Origin: Streptomyces sp. B21-083
Lineage (GTDB): Bacteria > Actinomycetota > Actinomycetes > Streptomycetales > Streptomycetaceae
DNA: 64,000 bases
Direction: 5' to 3'
Assembly (NCBI RefSeq): GCF_036898825.1
Contig: NZ_JARUND010000001.1
Coordinates: forward strand, 4,340,001-4,404,000
The translations under genes were made by a program, and so were the position numbers. The number at the start of each line of letters is the position of its first letter. Positions within the stretch are counted from its first letter, which is position 1. This document shows, piece after piece, positions 1 through 8,817 of this stretch. The notes under the pieces were generated by a model, which saw only the letters and a program-made list of their open reading frames with translations, made no database searches and was not told the origin of the DNA.

Positions 1-303
1 CAACGTCTCCAAACGCTCGGGGGCGAGGTCGAAACCCGGCTCGAAACCCACGTCGTCCAGGATGCGCCAGGCCAGGGCTGTCATCTCTGGCTGCGGCACC
101 TCGGCCGGATTCCGTTCGACGACCTCCAGGATGGCGTCGGTGCAGTGGAACCAGTCGAGCAGTGCGCAGGCGAGAGCGACGACTTGCCGAGGGTCGAGAT
201 TGTCCTCACGCAGGCCGACGTAGACCCTTCGCAGCAACGGTTCAGTGACCGCTTCGTACTCAGCCACGGCATTGCTCACCAGCCCAGTCACCCGACGCGA
301 CAC
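1..303 (-). CDS. hypothetical protein, N-terminal part (3' end outside window)
   Basis: An open frame reads from a GTG start at 303 leftwards off the window edge for 101 codons without a stop. A purine-rich stretch (GAGGTGGGG) lies a few bases upstream of the GTG. The peptide begins MSRRVTGLVSNAVAEYE and is amphipathic and mostly helical in character, with no motif I recognise. Third positions are G/C-rich, which supports coding. The function is unknown; only the start is visible. Confidence 0.55.
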   Translation of the reverse strand, partial: MSRRVTGLVSNAVAEYEAVTEPLLRRVYVGLREDNLDPRQVVALACALLDWFHCTDAILEVVERNPAEVPQPEMTALAWRILDDVGFEPGFDLAPERLETL

Positions 304-540
304 GGTTCCCCACCTCATGGTTCGGCATGACGCGTGACGCATGACGCACTCGCCGACGGAGTTATGACCTCACCACTTGATCACGGCCCTCACTCGACAG
401 AAACCCCACCGGCCCCCGAGGCACCGGACCAGCCCGTCGACGAGCACGAACCCGGGCCCCTCCCCAGCGATGAGTTTCCCGGCGCCCCCGGGTCTACCCC
501 CCGACCGAGACAGCCAGCTCACCCTCACCGGGAGTACGTC

Positions 541-1185
541 ATGGGCCTCATCCACATCGAGATGTTCGCGACCCTCGACCTCGTCGGGCAGGCGCCCGGT
601 GGGCCCGAGGAGGATCCGGCGGGGTTTCCGTTCGGCGGCTGGCAGGCGCCGCTGATGGACGAGGCGGCCGGAGCGCAGATCTTTGCCGCGTACGAGGGCA
701 CGGACGCTCTTCTGCTCGGTCGGCGGACGTACGACATCTTCGCCGGGTACTGGCCGCACCAGAAGGGTGGCGAGGACAACGAGATCGCCACGCTCTTCAA
801 CAGCGTCCCGAAGTATGTGGCGTCCCGTGGCACGCCCGACCTCTCGTGGGCCGGGTCCACGCACCTCGGCCCGGATCTGGCCGGCGCGGTGCGCGAGATC
901 CGGGACCGGCACGAGAACGTGAAGGTCGTCGGCAGCCTGGACCTGGTGCAGACCCTGCTGCGCGAGAAGCTGTTCGACCGTCTCGACCTCTGGGTGCACC
1001 CGGTGGTCCTCGGCGTCGGCAAGAAGGTGTTCGACGAGGGCGCTGTGCCCACGAACATCACGCTCCTCGAACCGCCGGTAGCCAGCGCCAAAGGCACGGT
1101 GTACCTGCGCTACGGGCTCGCCGACGGCACCCCGGCGACAGGGGACATGAGCGCACCCGATCGCGGTGTCGGGCACGCCGCCTGA
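541..1185 (+). CDS. dihydrofolate reductase family protein (RibD C-terminal fold)
   Basis: A 214-residue protein with the fold of the RibD C-terminal/DHFR-like reductases common in actinobacteria. Visible are the N-terminal strand MGLIHIEMFATLDLV, the LLLGRRTYDIFAGYW motif near residues 60-74, a VVGSLDLVQTLL motif near residue 125, and the C-terminal LDLWVHPVVLGVGKKVF segment. Such proteins probably reduce a small substrate with NADPH, but substrates are rarely known. The frame is open back to 334, but that extension is Pro-rich and unlike the family. ATG 541 has GGGAG about seven bases upstream and is preferred. Confidence 0.85.
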   Translation: MGLIHIEMFATLDLVGQAPGGPEEDPAGFPFGGWQAPLMDEAAGAQIFAAYEGTDALLLGRRTYDIFAGYWPHQKGGEDNEIATLFNSVPKYVASRGTPDLSWAGSTHLGPDLAGAVREIRDRHENVKVVGSLDLVQTLLREKLFDRLDLWVHPVVLGVGKKVFDEGAVPTNITLLEPPVASAKGTVYLRYGLADGTPATGDMSAPDRGVGHAA

Positions 1186-1299
1186 AACCGCCCCGCGCCG
1201 GGCGGTACGTGTCGTCGGCGGTGAATCCGCCGGGCCACGGCCGACACACAATCGTCCGGCAGGCCCCGCGATCGCGGTGCGACGAAGACCGAGCGGCCC

Positions 1300-2181
1300 C
1301 TACGCGAATACCACCGTCCGCCGCCCGTTCAGCAGAATCCGGCGCTCCGCGTGCCACTTCACCGCCCGCGCCAGCGCCTGGCACTCCACATCGCGGCCAA
1401 TGGCCACCAGCTGGTCCGGAGTCACGTCGTGCGCGACCCGCTCGACCTCCTGCTCGATGATCGGGCCCTCGTCCAGGTCGGCCGTGACGTAGTGCGCGGT
1501 CGCGCCGATCAGCTTGACGCCTCGTGCGTGGGCCTGGTGGTACGGCTTGGCGCCCTTGAAGCTCGGGAGGAAGGAGTGGTGGATGTTGATGATCCGGCCG
1601 CTCAGCGCCTTGCACAGGTCGTCCGACAGCACCTGCATGTAGCGGGCCAGGACGACCAGTTCCACGTTCTCCTCGCGGACCAGCTCCAGGAGTCGCGCCT
1701 CGGCCTGTGCCTTCGTGTCCTTCGTCACCGGGATGTGGACGAAGGGGACGTCGTACGAGGCGACCAGCTCGGCGAAGTCCGTGTGGTTGGAGACGACCGC
1801 CGCGATGTCGACGGGCAGCGCGCCGATGCGGGCGCGGAAGAGGAGGTCGTTGAGGCAGTGGCCGAACTTGCTGACCATGAGGACGACCCGCATACGGTCC
1901 TCGGCCCGGTGGATCTGCCACTCCATGTGGAAGGCGTCACCGATCGCCGCGAAGCTCGCGCGCAGCTTGTCCACCGTCACCGGCGTCTCGCCCGAGAAGT
2001 GGACGCGCATGAAGAACAGTCCCGTGTCCCGGTCGCCGAACTGCTGGCTGTCCTCGATGTTGCAGCCGGTCATGAAGAGGTAGCTCGACACGGCGTGCAC
2101 GATGCCCTGCTTGTCGGGGCACGAGAGAGTGAGGACGTACTGCTCGGCGGGGGGCGCTGCCTGGCTGGACTGCTCGTTCAT
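1300..2181 (-). CDS. purU: formyltetrahydrofolate deformylase
   Basis: Hydrolyses 10-formyl-tetrahydrofolate to formate and tetrahydrofolate in the cytoplasm, balancing one-carbon pools and supplying formate to purine synthesis. The 293-residue protein has an N-terminal ACT domain (about residues 14-90, starting YVLTLSCPDKQGIVHAV) and a formyltransferase domain from about residue 95. The catalytic Asn-His-Asp set is visible as INIHHS (N199, H201) and ADLDEGPI (D237). ATG 2181 matches the family start MNEQ; the in-frame extension upstream is Gly/Ser-rich. Length is normal. The next gene on the same strand, upstream, is the SCO4402-like gene, 138 bp away. Confidence 0.96.
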   Translation of the reverse strand: MNEQSSQAAPPAEQYVLTLSCPDKQGIVHAVSSYLFMTGCNIEDSQQFGDRDTGLFFMRVHFSGETPVTVDKLRASFAAIGDAFHMEWQIHRAEDRMRVVLMVSKFGHCLNDLLFRARIGALPVDIAAVVSNHTDFAELVASYDVPFVHIPVTKDTKAQAEARLLELVREENVELVVLARYMQVLSDDLCKALSGRIINIHHSFLPSFKGAKPYHQAHARGVKLIGATAHYVTADLDEGPIIEQEVERVAHDVTPDQLVAIGRDVECQALARAVKWHAERRILLNGRRTVVFA

Positions 2182-2289
2182 GCCGGACAGGGTCCCATAT
2201 CCACCTGGCACGGCCGACTCCCGTCCGCCACCCGGAACAGACCGCCGAAACAGACCACCTGAACTGAACAGACCGGACGAGACGCCCAT

Positions 2290-2324
2290 GCTCTACGCCG
2301 AGCGCGCTACGCCGAGTGCCTACG
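2290..2324. repeat. short tandem repeat, CTACGCCGAG unit
   Basis: Three near-identical copies of CTACGCCGAGYGC lie head to tail just beyond the 3' end of the SCO4402-like gene; the last copy overlaps that gene's stop region. The repeat probably arose by slippage and has no evident function. Confidence 0.6.
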
Positions 2325-2820
2325 CCGAGCGCGTCAGTATCCGCAGTACCTCCAGCGTGCGCGGCGGCACGTCCGGTTCCTCGCCGTCGCTCGCCGCGAG
2401 GCGCACATGGGCGTCCCGGGCCGCGCGGACCGCCTCCGGCCAGCCGGCGTGGTCGAGGTAGGCCGAGACGGGGGCGTCCGGGCCGACCTGGTGCATGATC
2501 CGCAGGACGCGGAGTACGGCGGTGTCGACGAGGGCGGCTTCCTGGGAGTCCCGGAAGATCGTGCCGACGTATTTCTCGGCGGACCAGCTGTCCAGCCAGG
2601 TGTCCTCGACCAGGCGGTACACGGCGTCGGTGACGTCCCCGTAGCCGTCGACGCCGGCCAGCCAGACGTCTCGCTGGAACACCTGATCGGAGAGCATGTG
2701 CAGCGCGGAGCGCACATTGCTGCGCCAGCGCCACCACGGCATGTCGTTGAGTGGCATGCCGCCCATGGTGGGGGAGCGACGGCCGCGACGGGAAGAGTCT
2801 TCCGAACCTTGCACGGTCAT
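2320..2820 (-). CDS. SCO4402-family conserved hypothetical protein
   Basis: A 166-residue soluble protein that neighbours purU in Streptomyces (from memory, S. coelicolor SCO4402 next to purU SCO4403). The core begins MPLNDMPWWRWRSNVRSALHML and contains a Trp/Asp-rich block (YRLVEDTWLDSWSAEKYVGTIF) near residues 68-89. No catalytic motif is recognised and no signal peptide or membrane segment is present. The start could be the ATG at 2820 or an internal ATG about 21 codons later, just before the conserved core. The function is unknown. Confidence 0.8.
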   Translation of the reverse strand: MTVQGSEDSSRRGRRSPTMGGMPLNDMPWWRWRSNVRSALHMLSDQVFQRDVWLAGVDGYGDVTDAVYRLVEDTWLDSWSAEKYVGTIFRDSQEAALVDTAVLRVLRIMHQVGPDAPVSAYLDHAGWPEAVRAARDAHVRLAASDGEEPDVPPRTLEVLRILTRSA

Positions 2821-2937
2821 CGATCGTACGGTCCCTGTGAAAATGAGATCAACACCCCCCGTAATTCACCTCCCCGTCACCACGTGTCGACCAAGGGTCA
2901 CATCCGGGTTTGCCGTGTGACGGAATCGTGCGTGTCC

Positions 2938-4245
2938 ATGACCGGCAGGCGAGGCACCCGCAGCTCCTTCCGCACCAAACTCCCCACGTCGCTCCCCACC
3001 TCGATGGGCGTGCTGGCCGTGTGCGCGGCGCTCGCCGCCGGATGCGGGGTCGTACCCGGCACCTCGGCCGGTTCCGATGGGGGTGACATCACCGTCATGA
3101 CCTGGGCGCCGGAGGACACCGACGCCACCAACAAGCCCGGTATGCCGGCCATGGCGCAGGCGTACGCGCGCTGGATCAACTCCACGGGGGGCCTGAACGG
3201 GCGCAAGCTCAAGGTCCTGACCTGCAACGACCACAACGACCGGGTGGCCGCCGCGAAGTGCGCCCGGCGCGCCGCCGACGAGGACGTCGTCGCGGTCGTC
3301 GGCTCCTACAGCCAGTTCGGCGACGACTTCCTGGGCCCGCTGGCCTCCGCCGGAATCCCCTACATCGGCGGCTACGGCGTCACCAACGACGAGTTCACCA
3401 ATCCGATGTCCTACCCGGTCAACGGCGGCTCGCCCGCCCTGCTGGCCGGCCTCGGCAAGGAACTCGCCTCCGTCTGCGGGCCCGTCGCCCTGATCCGCCC
3501 CGACACCATCGCGGGCGACCAGCTGCCGCAGCTCCTCGACTCCGGGCTGCGGGCGGGCGGCCACGCCGAGGCGCGGGACCAGCTGGCCGCCGAGGACGCC
3601 ACCGAGTACGGGACGCACACGAAGCTCGCCCTGGAGCGCACGGCGGGCACCGCGGGCACGGAGACGGAGCACGAGGGGTGTGTCGTGCCCGCGCTGGGGG
3701 ACCGTACGAACACCTTCATGGACTCCTTCCGGCGCGACCGCGGGGACTACCCGGCCGTGCGCACCGCCACCGTCCTCGGCAGCGTCGACCAGACGGTGAT
3801 CAACGCGACCGGGGGCGGGAGGGGCCCGTACGAGGGCTCGTACATCACCGGCTGGTACCCGGTGGCCGGCGACGCCCGGTGGGACGAGATGAAGAAGGTC
3901 ATCAACGAGGAGGCCTTCGACGACAACCGCGTCGACCCGCAGGACGCGGGGGTGCAGACCACCTGGATCGCGTACACCGTCCTGAAGGCGGTCGTCGAGT
4001 CGCTGGGCGAGGGCGAGGTGTCCTCGACCACGGTCCGGCGGGCCCTCGACGACGGTGTCCGGGTCACCACCGGCGGCCTCACCCCGACGCTGCGCTGGCG
4101 CTTCGAGGATCTGCTCTCGGTGGTCGGCTTCCCGCGCCTGGTCAACGCGCAGGTCACCCTCCAGGTCGTCCGCGACGGCCGCCTCGTCGCCGCGCGCAAG
4201 AACTCCGTCGACACGACGAAGCTGTTGGAGAGCGCGACGGACTGA
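2938..4245 (+). CDS. ABC transporter substrate-binding lipoprotein, branched-chain amino-acid type
   Basis: A 435-residue exported lipoprotein. A basic N-terminus (RRGTRSSFRTK) is followed by a hydrophobic stretch ending in the lipobox LAAGC near residue 35. The mature part is a type I periplasmic-binding fold (Peripla_BP_6 class) with AQAYARWINSTGGLNGRKL and VVGSYSQFGDDFLGPLASAG characteristic of Leu/Ile/Val or amide-binding proteins. No permease or ATPase gene adjoins it, so it either serves a distant transporter or acts as an orphan sensor. In-frame GTGs at 2917 and 2932 are alternative starts. A hairpin terminator follows the stop. Confidence 0.85.
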   Translation: MTGRRGTRSSFRTKLPTSLPTSMGVLAVCAALAAGCGVVPGTSAGSDGGDITVMTWAPEDTDATNKPGMPAMAQAYARWINSTGGLNGRKLKVLTCNDHNDRVAAAKCARRAADEDVVAVVGSYSQFGDDFLGPLASAGIPYIGGYGVTNDEFTNPMSYPVNGGSPALLAGLGKELASVCGPVALIRPDTIAGDQLPQLLDSGLRAGGHAEARDQLAAEDATEYGTHTKLALERTAGTAGTETEHEGCVVPALGDRTNTFMDSFRRDRGDYPAVRTATVLGSVDQTVINATGGGRGPYEGSYITGWYPVAGDARWDEMKKVINEEAFDDNRVDPQDAGVQTTWIAYTVLKAVVESLGEGEVSSTTVRRALDDGVRVTTGGLTPTLRWRFEDLLSVVGFPRLVNAQVTLQVVRDGRLVAARKNSVDTTKLLESATD

Positions 4246-4252
4246 GGACCGG

Positions 4253-4281
4253 CGGGCGGTCCCTCCAGGAGGGACCGCCCG
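4253..4281. terminator. bidirectional hairpin terminator between convergent genes
   Basis: A 14-bp G/C-rich inverted repeat (CGGGCGGTCCCTCC and its complement) with a one-base spacer lies between the stops of the lipoprotein gene (+) and the Q-rich membrane protein gene (-). It is well placed to terminate both convergent transcripts. Confidence 0.8.
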
Positions 4282-4308
4282 GTGCCCGACGGCCGGTTCA
4301 GAGTCGGT

Positions 4309-6219
4309 TCAGAGCTGGGTGGACTGGCGCTCCGTCAGGCCGTACGACTTCGCGATCGTGTTCCACAGCTCGGCCGCCTTGGCCTTCTGCCCGGTGGCGA
4401 TGCCGCTCTGCTGGTTGCCCTTCTGCGTCTGGCCGGTCGAACGGGCCTGGCCCTTCTTGCAGCCGTTCTTGCCCGCCACCTGGTCGGCCCAGGCCGCGTA
4501 GTGCTCGTCGGCCGACTGGGACGCGTGCCACGCCTTGGTGAGGGCGTCGGTGAGCTGGGCGTGCTCGGGGAGCTTGTCGACGGACAGTGACGCGAGCCGG
4601 GTGACCAGTTCGCCGCGCTGCTGGGCCGCGCCGCGCAGGTCCGAGGCCGCCTGGCCCAGGTTGTTGCAGGACTTGACGTTCGCCACGGCCTTGATCACCG
4701 TGTCGCGGCTGTTGTTGCTGTCGGCGAGGAGCTTGTCGAGTTCGACGGCCTGCGCCTTGGCCGGGTCGGCGGCCGGTGCCTTGGACCCCTCCGGCGCGGC
4801 CGAGGTCGCCGCGACGGTCTTGTTGTCCGCGTCGTTGTCGCTCTTCCCGCCCCCGCTGCTCAGCAGCGCGCCGGCGCCTATCCCGAGCACGGCGAGGCCG
4901 ACCCCGAGGGCCGCGATGACGGGCACCTTCGAACGCCGTCCGCCACCGCCCCGGCCGCCGTGGCGGTCGTCCATGTCGTGGGGCGCGGGCGCCCCGGCCG
5001 CCTGGAAGCCGTACGGGGCCTGCTGGGCGGCGTACGGAGCCTGCTGGCCGTAGGGCCCGGGGGCGGGCTGCGGGTGCTGCTGGGGCTGGATGCGGGGCAT
5101 CTGCTGGGTGGCGCCGGCCGGTGACTCGGCACCGGGGGCGCCGGGGCCGCCGCGGAAGAGGTTGTCGAAGTCGGAGGGCGGCTGACGGTCGTCGGGGCCG
5201 CCCGGCTGTCCGCCGTACGGCCCCGCGGGCACCGGCGGGATGTACTGGGTGGCGTCGGCGTCGGAGCCGCCGGGGGCCGCCTGCGGCACGCGGCCCAGGT
5301 ACGCGGTCGCCTCGGCGGCCGTCTCGGGCGGCATCGCGCCGGGGCCCACGGGCGGGAGGAACTGCGTCGCCGCCTCGTTGGCGTGCGGGGTCGTGTGAGG
5401 GGGCGCGGGGGTGTGCGCCGTCACCGGCGGAAGGTACTGGGTGGCCGGTTCGGCGACCGGCCCGGGGGTGCCGGGAACGGGCGGGATGTACTGCGTCGCG
5501 CCGTCGTCGACGGGCGGCAGCGGAGCACCGGGCGCGGCGGCGGCGTACGGGAGGGCCGCACCGCCCTCGGGTGGCAGCGGGGCGCCACCGTACTGCCCGT
5601 ACGGCTGCCCGTACTGCTGGCCGTACTGCGGCTGATGGGCCTGCTGCTGGTACTGCGGCATGGGCGGGCCACCGGCGGCGGGCGGGAGCGGCGCGGACTC
5701 GGCGCCGTGGGGGGCCTGCGGTACGGGGTGGGGGGCGCCCGGGGTCGCCTGGGCGTCGTAGCCGGGCTGCTGGGCCCAACCGCCGGACATGCGCGGGTCG
5801 TTGTCCCACGCCGGGGCTGACGGCGCCTGCTGCTCGGGCTGTTGCTGCGACTGCGGCTGGAACTGGCCTTGGTCGCCCCACTGTTGGTGCTGGTACTGGT
5901 ACTGCTCCTGGTGCTGTTGGGCGTCAGGGGCCGCCGGCCAGTCATCGGCCGCCGGAGGTTGCGCGTGACCCTGGCTGTGGGCCTGGCCGTGTGCCTGGCT
6001 GTGACCCTGGTTCATGTCCGGGCCCCACGGCTGTCCCCAGGCCTGACCGGCGGTCGGGTTCGGGTTCGGGGGTGGCGGCAGCGCCGGGGTGGGAGCGGGC
6101 CTGCCGCCGCTTCCCCCCGTCATACCCGGCAGCAGCGGTTCGCCGCCGTCGGAGGGCAGCACGATGCCTTCGCGCGCCACGCGCGGCGAGGGCTCCTCGC
6201 CCTGTCCACTCTGCGTCAC
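4309..6219 (-). CDS. Gln/Pro-rich membrane-anchored protein
   Basis: A 636-residue protein. Roughly the first 425 residues are low-complexity Q/P/G/A-rich sequence with QYQYQHQQ and repeated DATQYIPPVP-type units. A basic patch (GGRRSK) and a single membrane span (VPVIAALGVGLAVLGIGAGAL) follow. The C-terminal domain of about 160 residues is extracytoplasmic, helical, and carries two Cys (SCNNL and NGCKKG) that may form a disulfide. The topology, with a long disordered cytoplasmic tail and small outer domain, is common in Streptomyces. GTG 6219 has AGGAG six bases upstream and is preferred over the GTG at 6291. The role is unknown. Confidence 0.75.
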   Translation of the reverse strand: MTQSGQGEEPSPRVAREGIVLPSDGGEPLLPGMTGGSGGRPAPTPALPPPPNPNPTAGQAWGQPWGPDMNQGHSQAHGQAHSQGHAQPPAADDWPAAPDAQQHQEQYQYQHQQWGDQGQFQPQSQQQPEQQAPSAPAWDNDPRMSGGWAQQPGYDAQATPGAPHPVPQAPHGAESAPLPPAAGGPPMPQYQQQAHQPQYGQQYGQPYGQYGGAPLPPEGGAALPYAAAAPGAPLPPVDDGATQYIPPVPGTPGPVAEPATQYLPPVTAHTPAPPHTTPHANEAATQFLPPVGPGAMPPETAAEATAYLGRVPQAAPGGSDADATQYIPPVPAGPYGGQPGGPDDRQPPSDFDNLFRGGPGAPGAESPAGATQQMPRIQPQQHPQPAPGPYGQQAPYAAQQAPYGFQAAGAPAPHDMDDRHGGRGGGGRRSKVPVIAALGVGLAVLGIGAGALLSSGGGKSDNDADNKTVAATSAAPEGSKAPAADPAKAQAVELDKLLADSNNSRDTVIKAVANVKSCNNLGQAASDLRGAAQQRGELVTRLASLSVDKLPEHAQLTDALTKAWHASQSADEHYAAWADQVAGKNGCKKGQARSTGQTQKGNQQSGIATGQKAKAAELWNTIAKSYGLTERQSTQL

Positions 6220-6349
6220 CGGGACTCCTACTAATGGGGGACCTTCGGAATCGTCGGTTAACGCTACCGGGTCCCCGGAATCCGATTCCACGCAGCACAG
6301 GACCGGACCAGTCCCCCACCAGCCGCTCAGCGTCCCGCTGTGTCTCCTG

Positions 6350-7735
6350 TCACGCCGCCACCCGCAGGTCCAGCCGAGCCCCGAACTCCCGGACCACGGG
6401 TTCCTCGCGGAACGGCTCCAGGCGCATGTGGAGGTCCTCCAGGTACTCGGCGCCCCGGTTGGAGCGCAGGGTGCCGAGGAGTTCCACCGCGCGCAGGCCC
6501 GTGTGGCAGGCCTCCTCCACCTCGCGCTGCTGGACCTGCGCCGTGGCCAGCAGCACCAGTCCGATGGCCCGGCGTCGCGCCCGGGTCTCGGGGTGTCCGT
6601 CCAGCGACTCCTGCGCGCACCGGCCCGCCGCCTCGGCCTGGCCGAGGTCCCGGTGGCAGTGCGCCAGCTCGTCGGCCAGATAGGCCGCGTCGAAGTGGGC
6701 GATCCACACCGGGTCGTCCCCGGACTCCGGGTCGGCCGCGTCCAGCGCGTTGACCGCGCGCGCGGACGCCAACTGGGCCGACCGCGCGTCTCCCATCAGG
6801 GCGTGGCCCCGGGCCTCGGCCGCGTGGAACATCGCCTCCGCGCGCGGGGTGACCCTGCCACGCGCCCCCTCCTGTGCCGCCCGCGCCAGCTGGGCGATCT
6901 CCCGCGGGTTTCCGAGCTGCGCGGCGAGATGGCTCATGGAGGCGGCGAGTACGTACCCTCCGTACCCCCGGTCCCCGGCCGCCTGGGCGAGCCGCAGCGC
7001 CTGGATGTAGTAGCGCTGGGCGAGGCCGGGCTGGCCGGTGTCGACGGCCATGTACCCGGCGAGTTCGGTCAGCCGGGCGACGGCGGCGAAGAGGTCGCGG
7101 CCGACCGCCTCCCGGTACGAGCCCGCCAGCAGCCCGGAGACGACGCTGTTGAGGTAGTGCACGACGACCGGACGCACGTGGCCGCTGCCGAACTGGTGGT
7201 CCAGGTCCGTCAGGGCCTGCGTCATCGCGCGCACCGCGGCCACGTCCGACGGCCCCACGCGGGGACCCGCCTGGCGCGCCACCTGGGAGTCGGGGGACGA
7301 GATCAGCCAGTCCCGGCTGGGCTCCACGAGCGCGGACGCGGCGACGGACGAGCCGGACAGGAAGTCCCGCCGGCCCACGTCACTGCGCCACAGCTCACAC
7401 ACCTGCTCGATGGCGCCGAGAACGGTCGGGGAGAACTGGAGCCCGACGCCCGAGGCGAGGTTCTTGCCGTTGGCCATGCCGATCTCGTCGATCGTGACCG
7501 TACGGCCGAGTTTGCGGCCGAGGGCCTCGGCGATGATCGCGGGCGCGCGGCCCCGGGGCTGCTGTCCGCGCAGCCAACGGGCCACGGACGTTTTGTCGTA
7601 CCGCAGATCGTGGCCGTGCTCCGCGCCGCACATGTTGACCCGGCGGGCCAGCCCGGCGTTCGAGCAGCCCGCTTCCTGGATGAGCGCCTGCAGCCGTTCG
7701 TTCGGCTGCCGCGCGACGAGAGGCCTTGCGGCCAT
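6350..7735 (-). CDS. XRE-type regulator with TPR-like repeats, NsdA-like
   Basis: A 461-residue protein with an N-terminal helix-turn-helix-like region (about residues 10-80, ERLQALIQEAGCSNAGLARRV) followed by helical repeats resembling tetratricopeptide repeats, for example ALRLAQAAGDRGYGGYVLA and a DLGQAEAAGRCAQESL segment. This layout matches Streptomyces NsdA/NsdB-type regulators, which repress sporulation and antibiotic production; that assignment is by architecture only. ATG 7735 is preceded by AGGGGG at good spacing. The gene is divergent from the primase-like gene across a 339-bp intergenic region. Confidence 0.75.
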   Translation of the reverse strand: MAARPLVARQPNERLQALIQEAGCSNAGLARRVNMCGAEHGHDLRYDKTSVARWLRGQQPRGRAPAIIAEALGRKLGRTVTIDEIGMANGKNLASGVGLQFSPTVLGAIEQVCELWRSDVGRRDFLSGSSVAASALVEPSRDWLISSPDSQVARQAGPRVGPSDVAAVRAMTQALTDLDHQFGSGHVRPVVVHYLNSVVSGLLAGSYREAVGRDLFAAVARLTELAGYMAVDTGQPGLAQRYYIQALRLAQAAGDRGYGGYVLAASMSHLAAQLGNPREIAQLARAAQEGARGRVTPRAEAMFHAAEARGHALMGDARSAQLASARAVNALDAADPESGDDPVWIAHFDAAYLADELAHCHRDLGQAEAAGRCAQESLDGHPETRARRRAIGLVLLATAQVQQREVEEACHTGLRAVELLGTLRSNRGAEYLEDLHMRLEPFREEPVVREFGARLDLRVAA

Positions 7736-8074
7736 GGCGTACCCCCTGAGGCTGCGGTGCCGTGCCACGCACCGAGTTGACGTGTCTTCCGTGCCCGGAA
7801 CCCCTTCCGTACGCGGCCCGGTGAGCGGACGAGTACGGCGAAAAGATCCGGCCTCGAAGATCAATGCCCCGCAGACATGCCGACAATGCGAAGCATGTGA
7901 GGATTGCCGGGGTAAAGGCGGATGCCCAGCCCCTCCCCTGCCTACCCAGCCCCGTCCCGGATCCTCCTGCGCGCCCCCGCCCATGCATCCATGCGCCCCG
8001 GCTGCGGAATCGATGCTCCTCCCCCGCGCATGTGACATGCGTAACTCATGAATCCCACTAGAGTTGTCCTCATC
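7736..8074. other. divergent intergenic region
   Basis: 339 bp separate the NsdA-like gene (-) from the primase-like gene (+). It is less G/C-rich near 7850-7910 and 8030-8065 and must hold promoters for both. A TAGAGT hexamer at 8059-8064 lies 10 bases before GTG 8075, suggesting a -10 box for a leaderless transcript, but no convincing -35 is seen at 16-19 bp. No gene or hairpin terminator is seen here. Confidence 0.4.
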
Positions 8075-8728
8075 GTGGAAGAGACCATCGCGGGCCCTGA
8101 TGCTGCCCAAATCCCCAAGCAACGCGGCGAATCCCTCTTGGAAACCGCCGTCCGTTACGCCGAAGAGCGCCACTGGGACGTGTTCCCCGGTACGTGGCTG
8201 GAAGCTGTCGACGGGGTGCAGCGATGCTCCTGCGGCGACACAGCGTGCGCCCTGCCCGGCGCACACCCGTCGCGTCCCGACTGGATCACGCAGGCCACGG
8301 GCAGTGCGACCGTCGCGCGCCGGCTGTGGACCGACCAGCCGACGGCGTCGATCCTGCTGCCGACCGGCCATACGTTCGATGCGATTGACGTGCCCGAGAC
8401 TGCCGGGTTCCTCGCGCTGGCGCGTATGGAGCGGATGGAACTGACGCTCGGGCCGGTGATGTTGACGCCGGATCGGCGGATGCGGTTCTTCGTTTTGCCG
8501 GGGGCGTCGGTGAAGGTGCCGGATCTGGTGCGCAAGTTGGGGTGGTCGCCTGCCTCGCTGGATCTGGTCGCGCTGGGTGAGGGGGCGTATGTGGCTGCGC
8601 CGCCTACCCGGTATGCGTCTCGGGGGGCTGTGCAGTGGGCCTGCCGGCCTACGCCTGCGAATCGGTGGTTGCCGGATGCGGAGGAGTTGATCTCGCCGCT
8701 TGCCTATGCGTGCGGGCGGGATCGTTAG
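8075..8728 (+). CDS. bifunctional DNA primase/polymerase N-terminal-domain-like protein
   Basis: A 217-residue protein resembling the Prim-Pol N-terminal domain proteins found singly in Streptomyces. Features are an ERHWDVFPGTWLE start motif, a Cys-containing insert (RCSCGDTACALPGAHP), and HTFDAIDVPETAGF. The catalytic acidic residues of a real AEP polymerase are not obvious, so activity is doubtful. The frame is open to an ATG at 8048 with no ribosome binding site. GTG 8075 fits a leaderless start 10 bases after TAGAGT. It is divergent from the NsdA-like regulator. Confidence 0.7.
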   Translation: MEETIAGPDAAQIPKQRGESLLETAVRYAEERHWDVFPGTWLEAVDGVQRCSCGDTACALPGAHPSRPDWITQATGSATVARRLWTDQPTASILLPTGHTFDAIDVPETAGFLALARMERMELTLGPVMLTPDRRMRFFVLPGASVKVPDLVRKLGWSPASLDLVALGEGAYVAAPPTRYASRGAVQWACRPTPANRWLPDAEELISPLAYACGRDR

Positions 8729-8784
8729 CTTTCGCTGTTCGGGGTGCCTGGTTTCGGTTGTCGGGCGGCTGCGGGCCGGTTGTG

Positions 8785-8817
8785 GCTGGTCGCGCAGTTC
8801 CCCGCGCCCCTAAAAAC
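8785..8817. repeat. dispersed Streptomyces intergenic element, CTGGTCGCGCAGTTCC type
   Basis: TGGCTGGTCGCGCAGTTCC followed by CCGCGCCCCTAAAA. The same string, with few changes, recurs at about 26508-26541, and its complement half (GCGCGACCAGCCCC) at about 13011-13024. It is a short dispersed element of a type I know to be abundant in Streptomyces intergenic regions. Confidence 0.6.

Noticed and set aside
334..540. In-frame N-terminal extension of the DHFR-like protein
   Set aside because: Pro-rich, unlike the family; the internal ATG 541 has the ribosome binding site and begins the conserved fold.
370..1251. Long minus-strand frame over the DHFR-like gene
   Set aside because: It is the reverse complement of a recognisable enzyme and has Arg/Gly-rich shadow composition.
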